Below are positions 22,060-34,740 of a stretch of DNA of 64,000 nt, piece after piece; within the stretch, counting starts at the first letter, position 1, and every line of letters begins with the position of its first letter. Made by a program: the position numbers and the translations under genes. The notes beneath the pieces were generated by a model that saw only the letters and a list, made by a program, of their open reading frames with translations, was not told where the DNA came from and ran no database searches. Source of the DNA: Limnanthes douglasii subsp. nivea (taxonomy: Eukaryota; Streptophyta; Magnoliopsida; Brassicales; Limnanthaceae); NCBI GenBank assembly GCA_036936605.1, contig JAUPFV010000005.1:154939195-155003194 (forward strand), read 5' to 3'.

Positions 22060-24362
22060 TTTGGTGGACATTTAGTTGATTCAATTATATGTCCAAATGT
22101 ATCACCTACGTTTTGTGGCAAACAAAATGTTACCCGAGAGAATGACTAGTCTAGAAAGCCTTTTTGGACTCAATCACAATTTTTTGCCCTTTAAATACCT
22201 GAGAATCACAATCAATATCAAAAATAGGGTTAGCAAGTTTGATGATTTGGTCTTCAAAATCAGAAACAAAATTTTTGAATGGGATAAATTTGTTATGTTT
22301 TTTGGGGTAGACTCACCTTGATTCACTCAATTCTTTATACTTACTCTACTTACATTATCCAAAACACACTTATTCCTAAATCTGTCATTCAAAGGATTGA
22401 AAATATATACAATTACTTCATATGGGGCTCTAAAGAAAGTAAAAGTACTATCAACTGGTCAAAGTGGGCTAATATCTGTAAAACTTATAAGGAAGGTGGA
22501 ATAAATGTGAGGAGGATTGCAGAGTTTCAAGAAGTTTTTATCACATAAAGTATGGCTGATATTCAGAGCTCAAAAATCTCTATTAGCTAAGATGGTTTTC
22601 TCAATTTACTGTAAGAATCACCATCCTATCACTACTCCCAAGCTTATTGGAAGCTTTAAAGTCTGGATTAGACTAAGGGATGTCACAGATAGTGCTGAAA
22701 AATTCATTATATAGCATCCGGGTATTCGCAATGTGGACTTCTGGTTAAATAGATGGTGTTCTCCTCAACCCTTTATCTCTTTTAATGAGGGAGGTGACAG
22801 AAGTGATTATGAAAGAATTGAGGTCATAGAGTTTTGGGCCAATGAATTTTGGAACATGAATAATCTGGAAGGTCTGTTACTTATTCTGAATTTCTTAATA
22901 TTCAGAAAGTAACTCTTAACAATAACCTTGACACTCTTAGTTGGACTTTATCTCTAGATGGCCAATTCAATACAAAATCTACATGAGAAGCTATCAGGAA
23001 CAAAGGTAATTGTTCTAACCTTTTCAAGAAGTCTTGGAATTCAATTACTCCCCATAAATGCTCATTTCTCTTATGGAGAATCCTTTATGGATGGATGCCA
23101 ATTGACATTGTCCTATAAAAGAAAAGCTTCCAGTTAGCTTCAAAATGCCAGCACTATAAAAATACGAAAACTATAAACCATGTTTTTGTAAATGTTCAGA
23201 ATGCCTGAAGTGTATGGATCTATTTTGCTAACTTCTTCAACATCTATATCACTAGAAACGTGACCTTTACTCATCTAATAAGGTCTTGGTACTGGTCTTC
23301 AAGAAAGACTATTCACATAAGTTCTATTATGCCTTCTATTATAACATGGGTTATATGGTTCTCCAGGAATAAAAAAGCGTAATGATCTAATCATCAATTC
23401 TAAGACAATGATTGATCATGCTACTTACATTCTTTCTGGTTTAAACAGAGCTAATCTGCTCAAAAGAAAGCATTACGGTAACTACAACAATGTTGGGCCA
23501 TCAATTGGTTGTCTGAATCATCTCAACAAACCTAAAATATCTCTATATCTTCTCTGGATCATCCCTAAATTTAATAGATACTGATTGAGCTTGTAATCTA
23601 TTTAGTGAATCCACTGGAGGTGGTTTAGTCCGAGATTTTAATGGCAACATCATCTTTAGCTATGATCGTCTCTATGGTAAGAATACCCTTATTATGGCTG
23701 AGTGTGGAGCCTTGCATGACGGTTTGATTCTATATCATTCTAAAGAGATCACTCATCTCGATATCGAAACAGATTCTAATCTTCTCACTGAAATGATTCT
23801 TCGTGGGAGAACCCCTTGGTTTCTTACACCTATAATATGTTGTTGTCGTAAACGTATCTCTTCTAAGATGTCTATGATTCACATTTTTTGGAAAAATATG
23901 AAGAGGTAAATTAGATTGCTAAGGAAACATTAAAATCCACTCAAGTCATAGATTTTAATTAGGACCACGTACCTAATTTCCTCAGGTCCATCACCTTCCT
24001 TGAGAGTTTGCGTACTGGGTACTTAAGAAAGGACCCTAATATATAAGAATGGTCTGATTTCAAGATATTCGTACCTCAATTCCAGCTGAATCCTTGCATT
24101 TTGAAATATCTATCCCTTTTCAAAAGATTGTCTAAAAGTTCTTCAATGGATATTTAATGGAAGGAAAGACCCTATTGAAGTTGAGTTCTGTTTAGAAGGA
24201 GTCTATGATTTTCAATTTCTTGCTTTCAATTTGCTACTAAATATTTGTTGTTCCTTTCTAGTTCTTGTCTATGACTTGTCCATGCTAGAGACTTAAGGGT
24301 ATGCTTCTATCAGTGAAATATATCTCCTTAATTTTACTTGAAAACAATTTATGCAAAAAAAA
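22060..24362 (+). mobile_element. 5'-truncated LINE (RT C-terminus, zf-RVT, RNase H)
   Basis: 3' half of a plant LINE ORF2. The end of the reverse transcriptase region is visible at 22,130-22,300 ('FLPFKYLRITINIKNRVSKF', 'FKIRNKIFEWDK') and 22,340-22,540 ('PKSVIQRIENIYNYFIWGSK', 'NWSKWANICKTYKEGGINVR'). The zinc-binding zf-RVT domain follows at about 22,980-23,330 ('FLWRILYGWMPIDIVL'). A type-I RNase H is at 23,590-23,930 ('STGGGLVRDFNGNIIFSYD', 'AECGALHDGLIL', 'HLDIETDSNLL'). Stops and frameshifts are frequent. A run of nine A at about 24,354 probably marks the poly-A end. It is a close relative of the LINE at 25.2-34.7 kb. Truncation at the 5' side is normal for LINE insertion. Confidence 0.8.
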
Positions 24363-24753
24363 ATATGACATACATTTTTACTATTTGCTTCCAGATCCGT
24401 TAATCAATCTAAAATAATGATTATACAAGAATATCCGTTCTAAGTATTTTATAGGACATGTTTCCAATAATCATTCAATATTTTTATAAAATTAATTTTT
24501 TATTAATTTTTTATTAAGATAATTATAAATTAGTTATTAGCAATTAAGAAAAAATTATTAATATTGGGCCAAAACCATTTGAGATATGATACAACTTAAA
24601 TGGGAAGCCCCTTTAATTTAAACCTATATAATTTAATTTGACAGGCACGCCACCATATTGAAATTCTTACCCGCTCAAATTTTTGAAAAGTTTAAACTAA
24701 ATTTCTTATCCTAATATCTCCATTCTTTTATTTAGTTTCTTCTTATTCTTGAA

Positions 24754-25215
24754 ATGGCAGTAAATATATTTTCATCTAACCTACTAGAAGACTGCAATCG
24801 ATCAAAATATATTCTTCAACTTGATTCCACCTTTCAAAATCCAGAGTATATCAAGATTTTGTTTCAATCATGGGTCTTCGAGAAAACACATGAAAATTTG
24901 ATGCAACTAGTAAGGACATCAACAACTTTTAAAGCCTTATTATGGTTTCTTAGCTTTTTATCAATGAAAAAATTATATTTTTTAGGTAAAATCATTTCTT
25001 ATCGAACTCGCCTTAAGATACCGATTTATCAATGCAACCTATGTTCCAAGTTTTCATTCGATATCTTTCTACAACTACTGAGCTTTGCATCTCTGCCTTT
25101 AAAATTTGGAATGCTCCAGGAAGATCAATCTAGCCTTGTTTTGTCTTTCTATAACCTAATCTGTAATTCTCAAAAGCAAGTAATAAACAATTTAGGTAGT
25201 TTACCTGATTTATGA
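24754..25215 (+). CDS. Hypothetical ORF of 153 codons
   Basis: I do not recognise this protein. The ATG has a good context (GAAATGGCA) and follows a pyrimidine-rich leader. The predicted product is Leu/Phe/Ser-rich. It has 'KYILQLDSTFQNPEYIKIL' near the start, a hydrophobic stretch at about residues 66-80 ('FKALLWFLSFLSMKKLYFLG') and a 'CNLCSKFSFDIFLQLLSF' segment later. In DNA this AT-rich a 462-bp frame is longer than expected by chance but not decisive. It lies between two LINE remnants, so it may be a fragment of a captured gene or chance. There is no sign of introns. Confidence 0.3.
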   Translation: MAVNIFSSNLLEDCNRSKYILQLDSTFQNPEYIKILFQSWVFEKTHENLMQLVRTSTTFKALLWFLSFLSMKKLYFLGKIISYRTRLKIPIYQCNLCSKFSFDIFLQLLSFASLPLKFGMLQEDQSSLVLSFYNLICNSQKQVINNLGSLPDL

Positions 25216-25991
25216 TGTTAGAAACATAGATTAGGAAATATTTCATTGTTTGAATTGAATATAAGAACCATGTAAACCAATCAGTTATCCAAAACCAGAG
25301 CTATTTTGAGTCTTCTGCTCGAATAAGCCATAAATCCAGACTTTCCAGTAACAGAATAGCCTTCAGAGGATTATGAACATATGTCTGATTATAGCTAAGA
25401 TTCGATTTGGAATTTAGATACCCCTTTTGCACCCAATCATCAAATTTGTTCTACTATTAGTATATGTGGATTAACAGCATCTAAAGATTGGCTCAAGTAC
25501 CATGTAATCTCTCCTATATCAATCATTTCAATAATAATTTTTGAGTCTGACTTTATATCCAAACGATTGATCCTTTTATTTTTTTCAAAAATAAAAAGGT
25601 CATCAAGCAAAGACAAGGATTTAACAATTAATGGGGTTTACTTGTCATAGATTTTTCCATTAGCAGCCCCTACATCTTTATTGTTGTTCCCGATTATTCC
25701 AGCTCCATTGGCTTCACCTGATGGATTGCAAGCACAATTAATGTTTAATTTAAATATATTTCCTATAGGATTAATCCTTTTGAGAGAAAGACAACCTAAA
25801 TCATAAACTGTTTGATAATCAACTGTCTAGTGCTTCAGTTTTAGTAATCATACTTGGTCTAAAATCGATACTATAAAATTGATATGATAAATTTAGAAAA
25901 GTAAACTAATTATTTCCTATTGATATTTATGTTTGTTTGTACCATGCATGATCACCCAAAATATTATAGTAGAAAGAATTGTTCTTATGTG

Positions 25992-26414
25992 TGATGAACT
26001 CAGAAAATCCTTAGGGAAGTTCAGAAGAGGAAATGTTTGTGGAAGAGAATCGGACAAGGAAATGTTCGTGTGAAATGACAGTAAATAATCAACTCATTGT
26101 TTTGTAGAGAGAGAAAAATACAAAAGGAATAAATGTAGCAATAATTGATTAATCATTTTTCCCTTTTTCCAAAAAGGGAATGTCATTCATATAGTACATG
26201 AGGTGGGTAGTAACATTACATAATTACCACTATTAAAGTGGATTTCTCAACCCACTCTTTTACTATTTACAGATAATTTCTCGGGGTGTATCATTTAACC
26301 CTTGTATTTCTTATGCTTGCTTTACTTTGGTCATTAACCACTAAATATACAAACTTAAGACTTTTACTTGGCATAATTTACCCAATAATTACCTATATTT
26401 TCCTTCCCTTATCA
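25992..26414 (-). repeat. 3' LTR of the nested gypsy
   Basis: 423 bp, TG...CA ends, matching 29,659-30,062 with roughly 85-90% identity by eye and a few small indels. A polypurine tract (AAAGACTGAGGGGATAC on the minus strand, 26,415-26,431) precedes it in transcription direction. Confidence 0.85.
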
Positions 26415-27099
26415 GTATCCCCTCAGTCTTTACGAAGATATCGGAGTGAAAACTAAACGTGTTCTACAAACTTGTTCAAATCGGATGACCTCCTCGGATC
26501 GGATGACCTGCTAGTTGTGCGTCTCCTATAAATTGTTTGGATGTTGCTCGTACCAGATTAGTTAGATCAAAACTACCCAGAAGTGATGAGCTCACCCTTG
26601 GTTATGTTGAACTCACCTCAATCATCATTTGATTTGAACCCGCGTGCTTTGCCTAACCATTATAGAGTCAGAGATTTTTTAGATGGTGAGGTCACTTCCG
26701 ACCACGTGTCGCATCCTTACCATAGCCTGTTGGCGCACCTTTTGAAGCGGTTTGTGACAGGGGAAGCGTGTCATAACTCCTTTAACCCTTTGCCTTATGC
26801 TCCCTTTTTTTCAATAAATGCTTGTTTCCTTCTTTGAATATAGGTTTAAGCTTTTTAATCTCTGTTTAACTTTAGGTCGAGAGCGTCAAGAGAATTTTAT
26901 CCCAAATTTCCTCTTTGCACTTTCATGCCTGAGGAGTTTGTCAATCTCAAACGGTATAAGATTTAGAGGTAGTTTAACATTTCAAATCAGATCACTGCTC
27001 TCAGACCTTCCGATGGAAGAGGGCATCCCACACTTGCAGATATTTGGGAGTCGACCTTTAGCAACAACTGGTCCCTTATCCGATAATGTTCCTCTATCC

Positions 27100-28116
27100 T
27101 TGCTACTCACCCCCGGTCGAGCATTTGGTAACATTCCCTCGCTATCTTTTGACTACTTCTTACCGTTCCACATTGCTACCTATCACATACTTCAAACACT
27201 GATGAATAGTAGACGACATGACATGCATCTTAGACAACCAGGACCTTCCGAATATAGCATTGTATGATGTGGGAGAATTCACAACTACAACAGTACTGTG
27301 ACTATCTTCTGGAATGACCCTCGGCCCAACTCTACCATTCCTTCAAACTCCCCGACTACATCGGTAGTTTCTCTGGTGAATCCCACTATCGTTCGGTCAG
27401 ATCGCAAGATTGTTGGTCGGTTCTTTATCTGGCTATAGGTTGACATAAAGATTATGTTAGCGGAGCTCCCTGTTTCAATCAAAAAAATTCTTATCTCGTT
27501 TCCCGCTATCTCTGCTCCAATCACCCCTGCATCCTCATAGGGATCAGCTACGTCTCTCATATCATCATTTTCGAAGCAAAGAATTGGGGATAGGTTTCTG
27601 TACAGGTGTGAAGAGGCTCATGTTTCCAACTGTGTTGCCATACTAAAAATGGTCAGTAATTCAAAAAACACACATAATTCACTAACCTTTCCTCTAGCAA
27701 TCGGTTCTTCAACCATGTTCACACTATTTCTGCCCGGTTTCGGATCTAGATACTCTGCAGCGATATCAAACACATCAGCAAATTCTTCATCAACCACTTC
27801 GGATATCATCATAGTGCCTTTTTGTTTAGGAGAAGATTCTTGCTTTGGTGTGACTGTGGAATTCGTTTTATACAAAATCAATTAACTTTCCATTCTCTAT
27901 CAAGTACTAGACCTCTTTCTTCAATGCCACGCAATCTTTCGTATCGTGACCGATATCTTCATGAAATTGACAATATTTATTTTTCATATGCTCCCTTGGA
28001 GTCTGCAATGGGAAAGGCTTGCGAAAATGCATATTTTCACGTGATTTATCAAAAATGGTTGATACACACTCGGTCAAATCAGTATAATGAGCAGGTCGGA
28101 CCCATATGTTGGACAT
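27100..28116 (-). pseudogene. Gypsy zinc knuckle and aspartic protease remnant
   Basis: In minus-strand order: a nucleocapsid-type motif 'KYCQFHEDIGHDTKDCVALK' (about 27,970-27,910), usual for Tat-lineage gag. Further on comes a retropepsin fold with 'IEIAGNEIRIF'-like strands and the active-site segment 'FLIETGSSANIIFMS' at about 27,460. The catalytic Asp of D(T/S)G is Glu here (IETGSS). After 27,290 the frame shifts, and 'YNAIFGRSWLSKMHVMSST' with 'IHQCLKY' marks the conserved protease C-terminal region. RT should follow but does not. Confidence 0.75.
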
Positions 28117-28342
28117 GGGTCTAACATATTGCTGAGACGCTTGTCTTGCCGGTGCATATTGTTGATTGTGTACTGTCCTTTGAGGAGTTTATCTTGTTGC
28201 TTGAACTGGTGCTCGTGGTCGGACAGTTATAGTTGGTTGTGAAACTTGTGGCCGGACATTTACCGTTGTTGTACTAGCTCTAATCAAGGTTGGATCATGA
28301 TCCAATTGATACATTGACTCTATCTCCGAGGCCTTAGTTTCT

Positions 28343-29609
28343 TCAACTAAGATTCACTTCTCTATCTGATCCAAAAAAAACTCTGAATGTCATGGCATGT
28401 GTCTCTGTGACATTGTATTTCATCACCCCCGGAAGCAGACCCATTCGGAAAGCAGCCAATGCTACCTTGTCTTCACAAAACTCAATATCCGTCTTGACCT
28501 GAATGAAGCGTTTTGTGTACTCTTTTAAGCTTTGTCCAACTTTCTGCATACAGTAGATGATGGTATCCCCATTTGCACGTAATTTCTTGCTTTCGAAGAA
28601 ATGTTGTAGGAACATACTCCTAAACATATCAAAGATTTTAATGCACCCCTGAGATAAACGATTATACCATTTGGATGCAACATTCTTGAAGGTTTGGTAG
28701 AATGCGCTGCATAATAGCTTATCATCATCATCATGATAATTAATCATAAAGTTCTTGAACTGCTCAATGTGATTGTCTGGATCCTGAGTCCCGTCGAATT
28801 TTTCCAACTTAGAAATATCGAACCACTTGGGAAGATGTCCGGACAAGATCTCCGGGGAGAGTGGAGATGACCTCCAATTATGTCCGACTTTATAACCGCT
28901 TCCCCCCCGGACCATCATTGGTTGTCATATAAAGTCTTTCCTCATTCGGAGAAGTAAATTGATTACTAACTCAGTAATCTTAATTATATTTGTCAGACTG
29001 AGGCTGTCTTCGAGGAGTGATATTTTCAACTCGAACATTACCTGCTTTATCACACTTCTCGGAATACATCTTCCTTTTCCCATGATCACATCTCTTCATT
29101 GAATCCTTTTTTTCCCGACTAGTTCGATGAGTGTACTTACGCATATTCAAATCTTTTTGCCTCCAATCTGCTTTGTACCAGGCATCGGTATCCGAAGATG
29201 AAAATTCATCAGAGCTTAGGGAAGTATACTCACTAGATTCCGACGACTCGTATCTTTTTTTCCGATCTAGATCGCCTTTTGAAATGTCGATGACTTCTCC
29301 TTCGCTGTCTTTATTCAGGTAGAATTGCATCTTGGATCTGATCAGCCACGACTCTCTCTTGTCGGACTTCTGATCTGACTTTCTTGGAGCTTACTATCGG
29401 TTTCTTTTCCGCATTTAGTCTTTCGATGTCTTCTACCAATTTTAACGCCTGACGACTAGGACTGACTCTTCAAGAAGCTCCTCGACATATTGGTTTAGGC
29501 TGTTTCCTTCGTTTGTAAGTTGTTTGTCCATCAGATGATCACCTGACTCAACACCAGTCAGATCTCTGGTCGGATTCACCTTGGTCTCTCTACGAACCTT
29601 TGTATCCAT
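28343..29609 (-). pseudogene. Gypsy gag (Tat-type) remnant
   Basis: The likely gag start is the ATG at 29,609 ('MDTKVRRETKVNPTRD'), right after the 5' LTR. An acidic Ser-rich region follows (29,330-28,980: 'RYESSESSEYTSLSSDEF', then Lys/Arg-rich). The core retrotransposon gag domain is at 28,918-28,343: 'PDNHIEQFKNFMINYHDDD', 'ASKWYNRLSQGCIKIFDM', 'GQSLKEYTKRFIQVKTDI', 'FRMGLLPGVMKY'. The same layout occurs in the gypsy at 50 kb, where the homologous core reads 'PDNHLEQFKNFMMNFDDDD'. Frame breaks separate the two parts. Confidence 0.8.
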
Positions 29610-29658
29610 ATTTTAAAAAAAAAAATCAAGGTTTTAGAATGTTAATTTCGGGTACCAC

Positions 29659-30062
29659 TGATTAACTCAAAAAATCCTTAGAGAAGTTCAGAAGCGGAAT
29701 TGTCCGTGAAACAGGATCGGACAAGTAAATGTTCGTGTCAACTCAGTGTTTTGTAGAGAGAGAAAACGACAAAAGGAATAAATATAGTAATAATTGATTA
29801 ATTATTGGCTATTTTCCCAAAAAATGAATGTCCTTTATATAGTACATGAGGTGGGTAGTAACATTACATAATTATCACTATTAAAGTGGATTTCTCACCA
29901 CACTCTTTTACTATTTACAAATAAGTTCTTGGGGTGTATCATTTAACCCCTCTACTTCTTATGTTTGCTTTACTTTGGTCCTTAACCACTAAATATACAA
30001 ATTTAGGCCTTTTACTTGGCATAATTAACCCAATAATTACCTATATTTTCCTTCCATTATCA
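29659..30062 (-). repeat. 5' LTR of the nested gypsy
   Basis: 404 bp, TG...CA ends. The internal sequence that follows in transcription direction is GTGGTACCCGAAATTAAC (29,658-29,641), the likely primer-binding region, though I cannot name the tRNA. Confidence 0.85.
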
Positions 30063-32808
30063 ATGTGCACATCCTTCATCGAAGAGGAAAACAATTGTTT
30101 TTTAACATATGTATAATGGACATTTGCCTTGATATTATAATTCTAAATAGACCACTAAAGTACCTCCAGGTCTTCCAAGAAAGTTCACACTCAATAAACA
30201 AGTGTTGGACCGTTTATTGGTTCCCACAGAACTGCCATTTGGATGGTAAAGAGAAATTCCTTCATTGAAAAACAAAATCCACCAAAAGCTAGTGATATAA
30301 GATCTTCAAAAGTAAAAAAGAACACCTACTAGGTTTTATTGAGTTCCAAATTATTTTGTAAAATGTTGAGTTATTTCTTTTAAATTTGATAGCATTCCAT
30401 GTTTCATTTGTGTTGAAGTACCCTGAGTCATAAATAGACCATCTAATGTTGTCTTCTGTTGTGTCTTTGATAGAGATCTTTATTATTTCATAAAATCGGA
30501 TGGAGTAATCTTTTGATTCAATTTCTCTATGTTTAAGTGACCATTAGGCCAATAGTTATTGATTTTGTCTTCTTTTTACCAGAATGAGTCTTCATATTTA
30601 TTAAAAGAAATGAGAGGGTTAGGCTAGAACCATTTATTAATCCAAAAATTAGTATATCGTTCACCAATATCCTAGTAGATAAACCTTTCAGCTTTATCCT
30701 TAGCATGTAGAAGCCATTTCCACATATTATAGTCTCTTTTAGATGCTGCAACTAATATAGGATGCTGCTTAAGACAATCGAAAGAGTACAAAAACCTTGA
30801 CCATAAGGAATTTTGAGGTTTAAAAGTTAACTATAGTTTATAAGAAAAAGTTGATTGAATATAGACTTTTAAGATTTATCCCACCTTCCTCATAAGGCTT
30901 ACATAGCCTTTTCCACTTGGACCAAATAACTTCACAATTAGTTCATGATGAACCCCTCAGAAACCTATTAAATAAGCCTTATCACCTATGAATTATAAGT
31001 CTTATTTAGAAGACAACATTGAGTGTGATATAAATGAGTAGTTTGAAGCACCGATTGAATCAAGATAAGCCTACCAACATAGGAATGTGTTTGATATCCC
31101 ATTAAAATATCTTAAAACTTATTTTAGAAACAAGATCATCAAAGTTCCTTATCTTACTCTTTGAATGGATGGTAATATCTAAATATTTAATCTTCTCGTA
31201 TTTGAAGCTTGAAATGTTTTTAAGAAGCTTAACTCTAGCTGTAGGAATATTTGTTGATGTTATAATAATCTTTTCTTTTTCTTATTTATGATATGTTCAG
31301 ATCTTTCCTGGTAGTGGATCAAAAACTTGTTAAGAACCTTAATGTTTTCAGTAAATCCATTAGCGAAGATCAGCAGATCATCAACAAATGCTAAAGAAGA
31401 AATGTCAACCTTACTTTTGATCTATATCTCATAGATTGACTTAAATCAAACTTATATTTAAGATTAGGAGGTATTCCTCTGCTATAATGATCAGGCTAGA
31501 TGATAAAAAATCCTCTTGTCTCACCCCTTCAGAAGACTTAAAATAACCCTGTAACTATCCATCAATGATGATAGAGAAGTTGGCTGAGTTAATACTCTTT
31601 AGAATTAGATCTTGATAGAGAATTTTCCCCCTCTCACTTTTTTGTTAATATCTTTTGTTAACTCTTGAGCAAGAAAGATATAGTCATGAATATTTATATT
31701 CGATACAAAACTGATTTTCTCTGCAAAGATGATATTATTAAGAATGAGAGAGAGCCTATTATTTATAAGCTTAGATATGATCCTATTAAGTAAAATACAA
31801 AGGCTTATAAGCATATAGTCTTTTTAACATTGAAGACCTTCTGATTTAGGATTGAGACAAATTGCAGTGGCATGAATACCACTAAGAATAAGATAGCTTT
31901 TAATTACTGTTGTTATAGCTTCCTTTAGATACTTTAATATGATATTCCAACAATCTTAAAAGAATTTTCCAGTAAAGTCGTCAAACACCCTACAACACTT
32001 GATGAATTGAGAGATTTGATAATGTTGTTGATTTCTTTCTCCATATGATCAACCATAAGGTTGATGTTTTTTCCTCTGAAATAAGTATAAGGATATAGTT
32101 ATCTAGCTCATCAAGATCAGAGCTATTCGAATGATTACATAACAAACCTTTGAAGTAGTCTATAATATAATTGTTAATTTCATTTTTTTCTTTTTTACCT
32201 ATTTATCCTTACTCTTGATTCCATAATGTAGTTCATCTTCATAATTTTCTTTACAAAATTTTGAAAGGAAACAAAACTTTTATCACCATGATTAATCCAA
32301 TGAATATTACGTTTTTCTCCCAATAAGACCCATCTCTGGCCAACAAGGTAAGCATATTTGCGATATTTTCTAATAAAACTTTATCTTCATAACTTCTTGT
32401 ATTCTCTAAGTTGATTTCTATAAGTTTCACTTCATCTTCAGCTAATGCAATAGTTTCGTATATGTTACCAAATGTCTTCCTATTCCAATCTTTGAAAACA
32501 TATTTTAGCCTTTTCAACTTGTATCATAACACATGATTACGGAGACCATATATAAGATATTTCCAATTATCCTCCACCATATTAAGGAACTCTAGATGCA
32601 GAGTCCACATGTTTTGGAACTTAAACGAGGCTTTACTTTTTATTTGATTAAATTCAATCGTTATACAAATAGGAGAAACGTATGAACATGTTCTTATTAA
32701 GTGTCTTACCGTTTTATTGTTAAAATAATCTAGAAAATATCAGTTGTAGAGAATCCTGTCTAATTTCCTCAGTTTTCTATTATAGGCCCATGTAAACCCA
32801 GAACCAAT

Positions 32809-33150
32809 TTACTCTGCACCTTCCAAGTTACAGTCAATGATAGCGTTACTAAAACCATCAATACTTCTTAAGTTAAAATTGGAGAAAGATAACTTTTCAT
32901 GAGCATCAAGAATTGCATTGAAATCTCCAACAAACATCCATTTTTTAGCTTTAGTTTTGAGATCTCGTAAAATATCCCATAAAGATATCTTTTTATACCT
33001 ATTGCATTTGGCATACAATATTGAAAGTTGGACCTCCTTATCCATTAAATTGGGCCTTATACTTAAGTAAATCAGTTTCTTAAACTTGTTAAGAACATTA
33101 ACAATGAATTCATCGTATAAGAACATCCAAATTTTATTGTTAAAATTCAA
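32809..33150 (-). pseudogene. LINE endonuclease domain remnant
   Basis: Part of an exonuclease-endonuclease-phosphatase domain. 'NKIWMFLYDEFIVNVL' matches the 'NKIWIFW' strand of plant LINEs. 'VQLSILYAKCNRYKKISLWD' and 'KWMFVGDFNAILDAHEKLS' contain the conserved GDFN motif. It lies upstream of the RT on the same strand. Confidence 0.8.
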
Positions 33151-33899
33151 AACATACTTATTAAAACCCAGCTTAAGAGCTACTTTACTTAGCTGAACTC
33201 AGACCATAGGTTATTGAATGACCATAAACTCTACCTTCTCTCTCCTTATAATTATATTTATTCTTCTAATTATTTCCTTATTAACAAAAACCCTCATATT
33301 CCAGTTCAGAATGTTGATGGTCATTTAAATAAAGAAGAAATAGGTCTGATTGGCCCTTCTGAAGCCTTCGTTTTTGAAGATATTGGACCCTTTAGAGTTT
33401 TACATTTACCTTTCTTCAGCCTTTTACTTAAAACGCTTGTAAACTCATGACTATCATCTATCTTTTTCGTTGCATAAGATGTAGGTAGACTTCATGAGAT
33501 TCTCTGAGATGTTGATGTAGCTTCCAAAATTGAGGTATCTTTTAATTGATTAGTGAATATAACATTTATTTTTAAGGCATGGAGAGCTTCTATAATATTC
33601 ACCTCTTTGATTTATATTCCTTTAGTAGCAGTATCTTTGTATATTGTGCTGCTTGTAGTTGCATTGGTTTCCTCTTTAGAATTATGATAATTGTTGTCTA
33701 GTGAAACACCTATTGGATCTTCACGTTTTAAGACTTCCTCTGAAGTTTGAGTCTTAAAATCCTTTTCATTACTTCTCTGATTTCCAGACTCTGATTCTTT
33801 TCTGACTATTGACTTACCCTTGATACCTTGTTGTTCTGTTGATTTGTTGTTGAATGGAAAGATGAAACCATTTGAATGTTATCCTTGTTTTGATTCTTC

Positions 33900-34690
33900 T
33901 TTATATTTTTCAGTTTTTACACATTATTTTTTCATGCCCCAAGTATAAGAATTTTGAACAATAATGTGGCACAAAATCATAGAAAATATTATACCAGTAA
34001 CTTTCTTCCTCCCCAAAACTAATCCAAACTTTGGTAAGTATTTAAAGATATATCAATTTACAACCAGATTTTACTACAGTTTATCGTATCTCGAGTTTTG
34101 TTTGGAAATCATATTGTTAGCACATTACCCAAAACATTTCCAATGCTTCTAATTGTCTCAAATTTGTACATATATTTTGGAAGATTTTGTAGTGAAATCC
34201 AAATAGGAGTAATTGGGAATTCTTTATTAGTTTTAAAGAATGGTGCCCATTTCAAAATCTTCATTGACGTTTGATCAAATATCTAGATGTTTCTTCTCCA
34301 ACGACGTTTGAAATTATCTAACATGTCAAACTCTATGAGAATATGTCTTTTATCCCAGTAAAATATGCTAAATTATCCTAATAACCTAAAAAAATTTAGG
34401 ATTTTTTTAATAGATGACACCAAAGGTCTCATTTTCTTGAACTTTCCTATAAGAGTATGCTGTGATTTAGACATAAAACCTTCGTTTTCTTATTCATGGA
34501 ACCCGATAGCTATCTTAATCTCTTTTTTAGGAACCTTAATTTTTTATAAACATTTTCAAGTTCTCATTTTCTTTGTGTTTTTTATGAGACTTTGATTATG
34601 CATTTTCACCTTCTTTGTAGGAGATAATTGATTTTTTAGTGAAATTCTTTCACCTTGCTCCATTTTACTTGCTTGAGAAGGTGAATGACC
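33900..34690 (-). pseudogene. LINE ORF1 remnant, DUF4283
   Basis: Conceptual translation shows 'LIGKFKKMRPLVSSIKKIL', 'FSIFYWDKRHILIEFDMLD' and 'FPITPIWISLQNLPKYMYKF', the typical DUF4283 order, with several stops. It corresponds to the better preserved ORF1 at 61,496-62,551 ('SPLTPVWISFPKLPEYMYNK'). Confidence 0.7.
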
Positions 34691-34740
34691 TGAACAAAGT
34701 TCCAATAGGCTGACCAGACGATGCAATCAGAATACGTCTA

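Larger units (their letters stand above)
25992..30062 (-). mobile_element. Complete gag-protease-only gypsy (Tat-type) retrotransposon
   Basis: 4,071-bp LTR element with 5-bp target duplication ATGTG at 25,987-25,991 and 30,063-30,067. Direct LTRs are 25,992-26,414 and 29,659-30,062, both starting TGAT and ending ATCA. Transcription runs leftward. Inside are gag and a protease remnant only; no reverse transcriptase, RNase H or integrase fits in the 800 bp between protease and the 3' LTR. It is therefore a non-autonomous derivative, presumably mobilised by a Tat-lineage relative such as the element at 49,646. It is inserted in a LINE. Confidence 0.9.
25230..34740 (-). mobile_element. LINE, near full length, split by a gypsy insertion
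   Basis: Minus-strand non-LTR retrotransposon. In reading order: DUF4283 ORF1 (about 34,690-33,900), endonuclease (33,150-32,809), reverse transcriptase (32,517 to about 31,000, active-site FVDD at 31,376-31,387 in 'SLAFVDDLLIFANG'), the region after RT (30,950-30,300) and the zf-RVT domain (30,300-30,068). A complete gypsy element then interrupts it (25,992-30,062). Past the insertion the LINE resumes at 25,986 with the rest of zf-RVT and RNase H (25,790-25,440: 'EANGAGIIGNNNKDVGA', 'RLDIKSDSKIIIEMI'). The LINE reading continues across the insertion once one copy of the 5-bp duplication is discounted, and matches the related LINE at 23.3 kb on both sides. Many stops make it inactive. The exact 5' and 3' ends are uncertain. 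Confidence 0.85.

Noticed and set aside
26583..27267. Plus-strand frames of 84 and 149 codons
   Set aside because: They lie antisense to the gypsy protease region and show no motif of their own.
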